NCBI GenBank assembly: GCA_013365365.1
Contig: JABVXU010000696.1
Coordinates: 1-25,548, forward strand
DNA length: 25,548 nt
Direction of reading: 5' to 3'
From: Cruorifilaria tuberocauda
Taxonomy: Eukaryota; Nematoda; Chromadorea; Rhabditida; Onchocercidae
In this document: piece after piece, positions 1 to 10,206 of the stretch
Layout of the letters: each line of letters begins with the position of its first letter
Numbering within the stretch: the first letter of the stretch is position 1
The notes under the pieces: generated by a model
Told to the model about the DNA's origin: nothing
The model's input: only the letters and a program-made list of their open reading frames with translations
The model's database searches: none
Translations under genes and position numbers: made by a program

Positions 1-130
1 ACTATTGTTATTACTACTTTATTATCAGTTATAATTATAATTGTTATCATTATTATTGATTATTGTTATGATCAATTACTATTTTATCATTATCATCATC
101 ATCAGTTATTATTATTTCTACTATAAAATA
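1..130. repeat. Degenerate ATT/ATC trinucleotide-rich tract
   Basis: Runs of ATT, ATC and TTATCA dominate the first 130 bases. This is simple sequence just upstream of the acceptor of exon 1 and presumably lies in an intron. Confidence 0.6.
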
Positions 131-209
131 TTAAAACAAAAGGAAATTAAAAAAATTGGGAAATTATAGAAAAAATTTTTTTGCAGAATTTTATACCATT
201 ATTATTCAG

Positions 210-395
210 TCATTTGAATCAACTGATCGAACAAGTTTGATTGATCAAAAAAGTAATAAATCATCGAAGCGCTCGATGAGTTCCATTGAAATGTACCGTC
301 AAGTGAGTGATAGCAGCGTTCGTGTCGAATCAACGACTGTTTCTGAATTGCTTGCACCAACGCCTCGCTACAGGCGAAAATATAATCGTGATAAA
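210..395 (+). CDS. Internal exon, Ser/Thr-rich segment; upstream part of the RING gene or end of another gene
   Basis: An open 186-base segment, phase 0 at both ends, follows an acceptor at ...TTATTCAG (AG at 208-209) and stops at a strong donor, AAA|GTAAGT (GT at 396-397). A second possible acceptor, TTTTTTTGCAG, ends at 186. It encodes a hydrophilic peptide with KSSKRSMSSIEMYRQVSDS and a basic end, PRYRRKYNRDK, with no domain I recognise. There is no in-frame ATG upstream after the stop at 132. It is therefore either an internal exon of a gene that begins before the window, or a trans-spliced first exon starting at ATG 276. The codon choice is ordinary compared with the AT-rich surroundings. 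Confidence 0.6.
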
Positions 396-1770
396 GTAAG
401 TTACGTAATTGATAATTAATGAATTAAATGATAAGTTAAATTTTTTTTATGAGTTATCATTACTTACTAGTTAGATAAACCACAATTTTCCAAGAAGTTA
501 AATTATAATTTAACACCATATTTTTATAAAATATGCTGTAAAATGACTTTTTTAAAAGTTTACTTTGTTTTACTTACTTTTTTTTGCATGTTTATTTAAT
601 TATTTGTCCATTTTTTAATTATTTGTTTACGATCGTTCATCTTTTGTTTCTCCTCTTTGCTTTGTTTCTATTCTTATTTAAATCAAATTTTCATAATTTT
701 CAAATGTTATCAGCAGTACTGATCACAAATTATTCAATTCCAAGTACTTATCAGTTACACCTATTAGCATTTTTCTTTTCCACCTTTTCACTTCATTAAT
801 ATCTCATATATTAAAAAGCTTATTTAATTTTTTTTTTCTATATCTATGGTTTATTCAGCAACTTTATTTTATCAATAATGTATTTTAACTTTAAATAAAA
901 TTTTCTTTTAATTAATTCTCAAAATTAACTTAATTCTTATAATTGATTCCGAATTCTTATAATTAATATAATTAATTAAAAAAAATATTAAAAGTAATAC
1001 CGTTACTTAACTCGAGTTATTTCTCCGCGGTAAAGAAATATTCTAAAAATTAGAGCTAAATATAAAATAGTTGATTCCAGCTTGCTAACATTTCTCATTA
1101 CAAAGACCTTTCAAATTACTTAAAGCTTCCAAGGATAAGCTAACCCGCAAATGTTTCCAACCTTCCAACCAGCTGAAAAGTACAAATGTTGATTTCAAGA
1201 AACAAAAAAAAAAAAAACTAAAGGCTCGGTATGTAATAGCTAAAACAATGTGATGAGCTTTCTTAACTTTAAGTAACTACTTTCCTTTTTCTTGAAATTA
1301 AACCTTATGTTAATTAATTATTTTGTGTTAATTATTATTTTATTGTTAATTTATCGATCCAAAAAAAACACCGAGAAATATACCTATTGGAATACTTAAT
1401 GCTTTCAGAATATCAAACTTATCGTCCCGAAATATTTTCCTTTTTTGCTAACAATTTTAAAAAAATCTGCAAAGGTTAAATATAATTTTATGGAAAACTT
1501 TCTTGGTTTTAAGTAAATTTTTGAGTAAAATTTTAAGTAAATTAAGTAAATTTAAAGTAAATTTTGTTCGAAAATGTGATCAAACTTAAGAATCTAATTT
1601 TTGCTCTATTTATAAAATATAAATTTGAAATAATTTTTGTATTTATTTCGTGAAATCGGAAATTTTTAAAAATATAGCATTTTCTTGCTTTTCTAGTCTG
1701 TTCAGTTAGCATTAACAAAGAAAAGGTAAGAACAATTTCCTTCTTTTGTACTTTTCTTGAACTTTTCTCG

Positions 1771-1796
1771 TTATCGTTATCGTTATCATTATCATT
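1771..1796. repeat. (TTATCR)n hexanucleotide microsatellite
   Basis: About four tandem units, alternating TTATCG and TTATCA, within intron 1. On the minus strand it reads as an Asn-Asp dipeptide run in a spurious frame. Confidence 0.75.
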
Positions 1797-3102
1797 AACA
1801 TTCTTTTTATAAACATTGATAATATTTACATTAACACATTTCATACACTAAAGTTTCTGATGCTTTACATTAAATACCGTTGTGGTTATTTAGCTTCATC
1901 AATATTTCACCATTTGAAAAACTAAATTAATTAATTAAGTTCAAAATATTGAAGAACTTTGATTCTAATTTTCATAATTTTTATTTTACTCCATTTACTT
2001 CGTTATTTGCGTAATTAGAATAAAGAAATTATGCAAATTGAAAAGGTTAATGACAAAAAAATGAGAATTAGAGAAGTTTGACCTTTTTTTAGTTTGAATT
2101 TACGGTTGTTTGTTTTATTTAAAGTTTTTCCTTTCTTTAATACGCTGGAAAGATAAACAACAACAAACAATGCGTTGCATCTGGAATAATTTGAGATATT
2201 GACGTGAAATTTTGAATAAACAAAAATATCAATGTGAAATTTTCGACAAATAATACCTACGTTAAATTTTGAATAAACAAACATTTACGGAATAGACGGA
2301 TATTTCACGCTTAGTTCGTGTAATTCCGTGCCATCCATTCTGGTTTTCCATCCACCATAATTTCATTTTTTAATTTGTTGAATAATTTTAAAATTGTTGA
2401 AGAGAGAACGATATGTGGTTAATTTAAATATTCCATTCAGAGAATTTTATCAAATTTCGACGAGAAAAGAAGTGATAATTTATTTTTAATATCTTTAAAA
2501 ATTTCATGTAAATTAAGAAAGAGTTATCTTATTTTATTCCCGTTCAAATTACTACCATAAATTTGCTAACTTCTTAATTAATTTCATATTTCAACTCAAA
2601 ATGAGTTTTGGAATATGGAATATATATGGATGAACTTGTATTTTTTTTTTTGTTTTTTCATTCATTAACAAGTTTTTTCTTACTTTTATTTTACTTTGAG
2701 ATGAAGCTAACTAATATTTTATTTTTAGCTTACTTCCAAGATAACGAACTTTTCATATTTTAATTAAGCGTTAATTCAAATTAAATAACTAAAATTTTAT
2801 CGAAATATCAAATATTTTCACTTTTCTCTTTCAATAATTCAAAAATTAAAAAATCTAATTCGTTTCTTCCAAATTTTTTGCATTTTTATCCCTCTTTGTT
2901 AAAAGATTTTCCACCTCTTTCCTTTTCGTTTTTCATTTAAATTAAGTAATTTTTTAAGTTTCAGAGTTAAAATTATCACATCAAATATTCCTTTTTCCTT
3001 TTCTATAATTTAATTTCCTTTTATTAATTTGAAAATTTGTAAATTCACTCGATATTAAATTTCCCTCTATCTCATCTATGCTATACATAAAAAGAAAAAC
3101 TT

Positions 3103-3254
3103 AGCTTATCATTATCAGCATGAATTCTCATTGCCATTTCAAAAGAAACTCAGCTTATCATTATCATTTCAAGAGAAGAAAACACACCTTATCGCTATTT
3201 CCATGATCTCTATCATATTTCAAATTTTTATCAAAATTTCATCTCGAGCTTATC
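3103..3254. promoter_or_regulatory. Cluster of GATA-type TTATC sites in intron 1
   Basis: AGCTTATCATTATCA occurs at 3103-3117 and again at 3152-3166; CTTATC recurs at about 3188 and AGCTTATC at 3247-3254. On the opposite strand these read TGATAAGCT, matching the WGATAR consensus of GATA factors such as the nematode ELT family. TTATCA is frequent across the whole window, so the repeated 15-mer is the main reason to list it. Confidence 0.3.
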
Positions 3255-3624
3255 TCTCTTCGCTCGAAAAGTAAACAATGAAAATTATATCAAAATTTTT
3301 TTCCTGCAGCATTTTATGAAAAATCATTATATTATTATTGGGAAGATGAATTATTTCTTTTTCCATCTTATCGTTAGCATTTTGAGCTGAATGCTTAAAT
3401 GTTTGTCTATTTCCAACCATAAATGTCAACTTTTCAATAAGTAATATTTTTAAGAAAACAAAAGTAATGGAAAATTGAAACGAAAGAGAGAGAAAAAAAA
3501 TTTATACTCATGTTTATATAAATAAATGAAGACTAAACAAATGAATGAATATGATAAAATACTTAAACAGATTACTTTTAACAATGATGCTATCACAAAA
3601 CATTATCATTAATTAAAATTTCAG

Positions 3625-3781
3625 GTTAAAAAAAATTCTCATTCATCAGCAAGAACAACAACAACGACAACAGCAACAAAGTTAACTCAATCAAATCAAC
3701 AAACACAGTCATTATCATCATTATCACCATTACTTAAAACAACAGTAACAGTAAATAATCAACGAAACGGTAATAAATATG
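3625..3781 (+). CDS. Low-complexity Thr/Ser/Gln/Asn-rich exon; splices onward or terminates at 3789
   Basis: It follows a good acceptor, AAAATTTCAG (AG at 3623-3624), and starts in phase 0, matching the previous exon. It encodes VKKNSHSSARTTTTTTATK, then a Ser-Leu-rich stretch and VTVNNQRNGNKYG; the (ACA)n run gives the polythreonine. Two endings are possible. A donor TATG|GTAAAT at 3782 leaves phase 1, which fits the exon at 10190 (G+TG makes Val). Without splicing, the frame closes at TGA 3787-3789 with AATAAA at 3848-3853, a normal spacing for a 3' end. The first makes it part of the RING gene, the second the last exon of a different gene. The sequence alone does not decide. Confidence 0.55.
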
Positions 3782-3847
3782 GTAAATGAATCGTTTTCTT
3801 CTCAAAAAATTTTTTGGAATTATAGAATCATCGCAATTTTCAAATCC

Positions 3848-3853
3848 AATAAA
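3848..3853 (+). terminator. Possible AATAAA polyadenylation signal after exon 2
   Basis: AATAAA lies about 60 bases after the in-frame stop at 3787-3789. This hexamer is common by chance at this AT content, so it matters only in combination with the stop, as support for an upstream gene ending here. Confidence 0.25.
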
Positions 3854-5225
3854 TCAAATCAAATCATTTAATCAAAAAAAAAAATTGGAGTGATATTGGA
3901 TTTTACATCATTAAAGTTATTTTTATGCTTAGCATTTTCTTTTTTTTTTTGCTTCGAATTAATTGATCCATCTAAACTATACTTTGTGAAGATTCCTTAA
4001 CAAATTCTAACTATCAGAAAGTTATCTCCAAGAAAAGAAGTTATAATAATTGTAAATTCCGTAACGGTTGGTAAGTTAGTCATTGAGATATGATAATGAT
4101 ATAATTGTCCGAGATTTAAAATTTTTGATATATTCTGGGGTATTACTCGAAATTGCTTGAATTGCTGTAGAAATGTTAAAAAATTAAACATTTCAAATCA
4201 TTTTTCCCCTAAAAAAGATGTAATACATTAATTGATTATTTTGTTAATTCGATTAATTAATTGATTTGACAAAACATACAACTGGAATCATGATAATTTA
4301 TCGTTGATCATTTTTGTACTGATCATTTCTGATATCGGATCTAAAGTTTTCTAATAGTTAATATGCTGAACCAGGTTAAATAATTAATCGGGCATATCAT
4401 CATTTATACTAATTAATTTATACTTCTCATTAATTAACGAATTAATTATAGCATAATTTTGCTATAGTTAAATTCTTTCTCTCTCTCTAATTAGTCTTAG
4501 CTCACTTGAAATTATTTTTCATTATTTGAACCAATCCTGTGAAATAAAAATAATGAAAGTTATTTGAATTTGCTAAAATGTTTCTAAGAAAAAAGGAAGA
4601 GAAGAAGCTAAACGTTTTGTTACTTCACGTAGTACCTCTCCTTCCTTCATCTCTCTTGCATTTCATTTTACTTTCACCTGTCTATTTTTTCTGCTAACAA
4701 GTGATAAATGATAAAAATCCTTATCACAAACTTCAAAAAGTAAAAAAAAAATCTATTTCGAAAATTAAAAAAAATTGCATTATTTATAACATAAAAAGTA
4801 AGGGATTACTGATTAAGCTAGAAACTTGATTGAAAGAATTATCAAATATATTTGCCTTTTATCAAACTTTTAACAAACTTATCAATCAAAAAAAAGTAAA
4901 ACCACACACCTGCCTGCTTCTGCTTGCATTTTGTACTGCTTGTCTGTATTGCTTTTTTCATTAGCATTTTCAATAATTTTTTATCACTTTTTTTTGGCAA
5001 AAGGTTGAAATAACTGAAGTAAATGAAAATTTTTAAATTTGAAAACTTATAAATTCCTTTTTTTGTTTTTCCGATTAATGATATGAATATATGGAAAATT
5101 AGCAATGTAATAGCATTTCCTATTAAATTATCAGTGAAAAAGAATGAAAGAAAATTGGAAATGTTAAAATGATAATCCAATCTGAAGAAATGCAAAAAAA
5201 AGCTTCTCGAATTTTTTGTGTAATC

Positions 5226-5325
5226 ACATTATCACAACTTATTTCTTTCCTCTCTTCCTTCTCCTTCACTCTTCACTTTCTCTCTCTCCCGTTTCTCTCT
5301 CCCTCTCTCTCGTACTCTCTTTGCA
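5226..5325. repeat. 100-base polypyrimidine tract, CT-rich
   Basis: Almost uninterrupted C and T on the + strand, including TCTCTCTC and CCCTCTCTCT runs. It is an asymmetric purine/pyrimidine block of the kind able to form triplex structures. Confidence 0.7.
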
Positions 5326-5346
5326 TGATTGATCACTAATGGGAAT

Positions 5347-5370
5347 TGAAATGAAATGAAATGAAATGAA
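5347..5370. repeat. (TGAAA)n pentanucleotide repeat
   Basis: Four to five tandem units of TGAAA shortly downstream of the polypyrimidine tract. Confidence 0.75.
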
Positions 5371-5854
5371 TTAATGAAAAGATAGGCGAAGAAAAGGCTT
5401 GTCATTTAATTAAACCAAAAGTTTATTTCAATCAATATTACATTTTGTCTATTCCTTATCATTATCATATCAGTTTTCAACTTTAACACTTTTTTAACTT
5501 ATCAGTTTCTCTTCCTCTCTTTGTTTCATTTTTCCTTTTCTCCACTTACTTATCTCTTTAATAGATATTTATGTGTTTCATTTGTTATCATACTTCATAT
5601 ACAAATATCACTGATTGATTAACCTTACTTTCTTTACATTTTTAAGTTATGGATTTTGTCGAGACTATATTGTAAGTCACTCTGTTACGTAAAGATGAAG
5701 AAAGTAAAAGTTAAAAATTTCGAACATTTAAATAGATTTCGAAGAAATCCATCATTTATCATTTTATCGCAATATATTGATTGATTGCTGTATACTACGC
5801 ATGCTTACACGTACGTGACAATAGATAGTAAAGAGAATGTATTACTATCTTTGC

Positions 5855-5935
5855 TATCACTACTATTATTATTATTACTTGATACAATTTTGAGCTAATT
5901 GCTACTATCACTATCATTATTATTATCATACTAGG
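5855..5935. repeat. ATT/ATC trinucleotide-rich tract
   Basis: Two blocks of ATT, ACT and ATC repeats around a short unique spacer, similar in make-up to the tract at the left edge of the window. Confidence 0.55.
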
Positions 5936-6423
5936 AATAACTATTTATCTTGAGTAGCACTGAGTCCGGTAAGTGAGTTCTCGTCTACGCAACGTACGTG
6001 ATTGAGCTTGCGGAATTATCAACAACTGGTTCATGTGACTGAGTGTACAATGGACTAATTACTAGTAATTAACAGTTTCTCTATGACTCGTCCATCATAA
6101 TAATGGAACGTTTTAACTTAGAAATAACAGTAGTGTCATTTTACATTAAAGAAAAATACACTGAGAAATATCGTCGAATGAAAAGGAAGCAAAAAAAATC
6201 AATCAATCAATAAATCTTAATTATAATTATTTTAAAATATAATTAACATTCTTATTAATGACAATAGACAAATTAGACAGAATTCTCTCATCAATTCATT
6301 TATCTTTTCCTTTTTCTTCATTTCTCTTTCAAATAATGAAAGTTTTTTTGCAAAAGAGAAAAAACAAAAGCCTATAAGTGCACTTCATTATTAGTACAGC
6401 TTTTTACTTTATGAGAAATGATT

Positions 6424-6805
6424 TACACACACACACACACACACCACACACACACATATATATATACACACACATACATACACATCATATAAACCCACGT
6501 AAACACGTATCCATATATATACAGACACGTGTAAAGATCCATTCACATCTACTCACGCACATCCATATGCATCCACGCAAAGACATACAGTGCATATAAA
6601 CGTCCATGTACACTCACCCACGCCCACGTGTATCCGTGCAGATACACGTAAACATGTACTCATATACACAGATACGCATGAACGTCCATGTATACCCACA
6701 CACACACGCATACAAATCCATGCACTCACGCATCATGCACATGCATTCACACAGACACCCACATCCATACACAGTATACGTACACACATATATATACGTG
6801 TGATT
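6424..6805. repeat. CA microsatellite grading into a degenerate CAYAC-rich minisatellite
   Basis: It begins as (CA)n with one CC interruption, passes through TATATATA, then runs for over 300 bases as imperfect CAYAC, CACG and CATGCA units. The + strand is very poor in G. Near-repeats such as AACGTCCATGTA (at about 6600 and 6681) show local duplication. Long alternating purine-pyrimidine stretches could adopt Z-DNA. Overlapping open frames here only translate the repeat (His-Thr and Tyr-Ile runs). Confidence 0.85.
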
Positions 6806-7049
6806 ATATTTAAGTGGAAAAGAAAAAGTATATCCGATTGAAATTTCATATTTTTTCTGTCTGTTTGAAATATTTGAAGCCATTTGGGATGGGTTTTGAT
6901 GATTATTTGGATTGGATGAAAAAAAAATTTATCTGAAACTGTTATTATTCTCTCATCGCTCTACACTTTCTCTTCATACTTTCAAACTTTTCCAATTTTC
7001 GATTATTCCGATCGTTATTGATAAATGGAATGATAACTTTATCAATTCA

Positions 7050-7079
7050 TCCATCTCTCTCTCTCTCTCTCTCCCTTTC
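7050..7079. repeat. (CT)n microsatellite
   Basis: About ten CT units inside an AT-rich part of the long intron. Confidence 0.8.
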
Positions 7080-8117
7080 ATCATTTTCATGATTATTTTC
7101 TTTCTTTTTTTCTCGTTCATTGAATTTGTTTAAATTTTAATATTAACTTTTCAATTTTGGAATTCGATATTAATAAAGAGTATTTATTTTAATTAGGATA
7201 TTATCATGAAGAATTAATTTTTCTCTATTTCAATTGAAATTCTTTTTTTTAATTTCCGAAAATAATATTTCTAATTTTAATTTCGTTTTTTTTTCTCTCA
7301 AATTCTATTATCAAACATTATGATAAAGAAAAAATTTTTGTTTACTTAAATAAATACACATATTAAATGAATATTTGTTCACTTCATTATGTCTTATTAT
7401 ACTTGTTTACTTAAACCGTTACTGTATTTAATTTCTTAATTGAGTATTTCATTCATCCAGCAAAAATAACATTTATCTAAGATACTTATAAAATACATTT
7501 TACATTTCATTTATTATTTGTTCAAATTATAAAGCATTTTGTTTAATTATTATTTATGTTTAAAAATTATGCTTAATAAGACATTTTTAAGTTATTAATT
7601 ATTTAATTAATTCAATTTTTTGTTACACGATATTCGGGGAAAAATATTTTATTGGTAAATAAAAATTCTTTCACAGAAATGAAATATATAAGTTTTTCTG
7701 TTTTGGTATAAATTTTTGTAAAGCATTTTTATTATTAGTGATATAGTAATTTTATTATTATTTTTATAGTGATTATTTATTGAATTATTCTTTCTGCAAG
7801 TTATTTATTAGCATTACTTAGTAAATTAGCTACTAATCATAATATTGAATGGATGATATGATTGATTATTACACTCTTTTTATTCGTATTTTCTTAGAAA
7901 TTTTTTATTATTTGAAAGGTAATTGACTACAATATTTCTTTTAATTACTCACAGTATTACTTAATTAATCAATAACTAATTCATTCATCTCATACATGAA
8001 ATTATTATGATCATTTTGTCGATTGTTATCAATGATAATTTATTCCAAAAAAAAATCCATAAAAAATAACTTCTCTTTTTTTTGCTATTTATCAAATTAA
8101 TTCTAATATTTCAAATG

Positions 8118-8168
8118 AAATGCAAAGAGGGAAAGAGAGAGAAAGAGAAAGAAAGAGAGGAAGAGAAA
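8118..8168. repeat. Purine (GA/GAA) tract
   Basis: About 50 bases of nearly pure A and G, opposite in strand sense to the CT tracts at 5226 and 7050. Confidence 0.7.
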
Positions 8169-10206
8169 ATATTAGCAATATGGAAGGAAAAAAATACACT
8201 AAATTTTTTTACCTTTTTAAAAGTTAAAAAATTTGTGGTAATTCCATCAAATCCATTATCGTAAATATTATTGGAACAAAAATTGAATACATCAATTAAA
8301 CTGGTTTTGATATTAAAAAAAAATGAAAATATGAGCGTACTGTTTTACGTTTATTGTATTCATTCTTTTTTTTTTCTGTTAAATAATCACTTCCGGAAGT
8401 ATTAAAAGTTATTTTTGCAAAGGGAAAAGTTCTCTCTTCTTAGAGAAAAAAAAGCAAAAATAAATTTTGCTTCAAAACGATCGAAAAAACAAAAGAAAAA
8501 TCACTGAACAAAATTATTTGCACTAATTTCTTCAAAGAAATCAGAAAATTCGATGGAAAATTTATTATTTTTTTTTGAAACGATTTTCTTTATAATATTT
8601 TATAGTATAAAAGCAGAAATATCAAAAATAGAATTACTTTCTAAAAAAAACACAAAAAGTAAAAATAAAGAATTAGTTAATAAAAAAATATGAAAAATTT
8701 TAATTTTTATTAAGAAAAATAAAAAAAACGTCAAAAAAATTTAATTATTGCTTTTTAAATGTGGTTTAAACTAAAATTTTTTTTTCGTTTTTCAATTTTC
8801 GGATATTCTACGGCTTAGCTATTTCAGTTCTTGTAAAATCCGAATTACAGCAAATGATGGAGATCTTTCAATTGCTATCGTAATTTCACTATACCAAAGA
8901 AAGGAAGCGAAAAATGAAATGGAAAAAAAAAATTTGATCATCGAAAAAATACTGAATAGAATAGAAAAAAATGAATTAAATTATTTTTCGTCACTAGCAT
9001 TTTTCTGGATATTTTTCAGCTTTTCTGGGAAAAGTATTAGAATGCGAAAATTATTGGCATATCATTGTCATTCTTGAGAAATACTACGTGAAATTACGTT
9101 TTAAGCAATTTAAGTTTGGCGTTTACAATTAAAAAATTAAATTGTACGAAAATCTAAGTGTATAACTAGTCCTGTTTCCTGTATCCACGTCTATACCGTG
9201 TGTACGTGTACGTAATCGTTCTTATTGGGAGTATGTGGACTTGTTATCCGATAATCCATTTAATACGTTTGCATCTCATTTATAACGCTACATAGAAACC
9301 TATATGATTGTGCTTATTACGCATTTATTTATTATACGCGTGAACCGCTTAAAAATAATACACGTTAAATTGACGTAACAAAGTTTGTTGCTGCAAATTT
9401 TGCTCTTTCTAAAATTGCTTTTCTTTGATTCATTTTTTTCTGTTTCACAAGCACTGCAACACATTTCAAATCTGTTGTTAATAGAAGAATTGTAATAATT
9501 TTTACATTTTCGAATAATTTATTTAAATGTCATCAAGCAATTCGACAATTTTGCTCTTTTCATTGTCAAAAATTACGGTAAAATATTTGATTTCAATTGA
9601 AGAAATATCTGAAATTTAGCAAAAAAAAGCAAATTTTCATCGGAAACATATGAAATGTCAAATTTTTCTTTTACAAATTTTTCGTTTTTTTTTGCGAAAA
9701 TTCCATATCAAATGATTTCTTAAGATAAAATCGTGATTCTTTTAGAGTTTTCTTCGAGTGTAATAGTAATTTTCACCGACTTTTCTTTAAGATGTGACAG
9801 TATTTTCATTAAATTTTTTATTAGTATTTTCATACTTTCAAAAAATGTAATTACTTGATATTTTCTTAAATAAATTTAAATACTTAAAATACTTCCATGA
9901 CTGATAAACTTAAAATCCTTCCGTGACTGATATGATAATATATAATTTAATAATAAATAAATTTATCAGGACGTTCTTTTCTCTAATGTTTACGATTCTT
10001 TTCACTGTTTGAACAAAATTATTAATATTGTTTTTAATATTTATTCTTAATTAATTATATTTAATAAAAATTATTTAATCCTTTCGATCAGTTACGATTT
10101 TATTCTCTCTATAAAAATTGTTTATCTTAATTTGAATATTAAAAAATTAAGATTTTCATGAGAAACAATGATATCATTTATATTTATAGTGCATTGGAGT
10201 GAAGAA

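Larger units (their letters stand above)
396..3624 (+). other. Intron 1 (3.2 kb), AT-rich with no further gene seen
   Basis: Bounded by GTAAGT and TTTCAG. The content is AT-rich single-copy and simple sequence. The longest open frames on either strand (for example the phenylalanine-rich one at 584-799) are biased by base composition and resemble no protein. Notable contents are the TTATCG hexamer repeat near 1771 and the TTATC cluster at 3103-3254, listed separately. Confidence 0.5.
3782..10189 (+). other. 6.4 kb intron or intergenic gap holding simple repeats and two complex islands
   Basis: If exons 2 and 3 are joined this is an intron (GTAAAT...TTTATAG); if not, it separates two genes. 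It is mostly AT-rich with simple-sequence tracts, listed separately. Two stretches have visibly higher complexity and more CG and ACGT: about 5780-6110 and about 9160-9380. No convincing protein-coding exon was found on either strand. The 117-residue minus-strand frame at 4842-5195 is Phe/Lys/Ile-rich and looks like chance. Confidence 0.45.

Noticed and set aside
584..799. Phe/Leu-rich + strand frame resembling a membrane protein
   Set aside because: T-rich intron DNA gives Phe and Leu codons by composition; there are no splice or family features.
4880..4980. Possible exon in the less AT-rich stretch with CTGCCTGCTTCTGCTTGC
   Set aside because: No frame with splice sites at both ends and no recognisable peptide.
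4842..5195. Minus-strand open frame of 117 codons
   Set aside because: Phe, Lys, Ile and Leu dominate as expected from A/T runs, there is no domain, and it lies inside the long intron without splice or start context.
6378..6883. Several overlapping His/Thr/Tyr-rich open frames on both strands
   Set aside because: They are translations of the CA/CAYAC repeat; all frames are open because the repeat lacks stop words.
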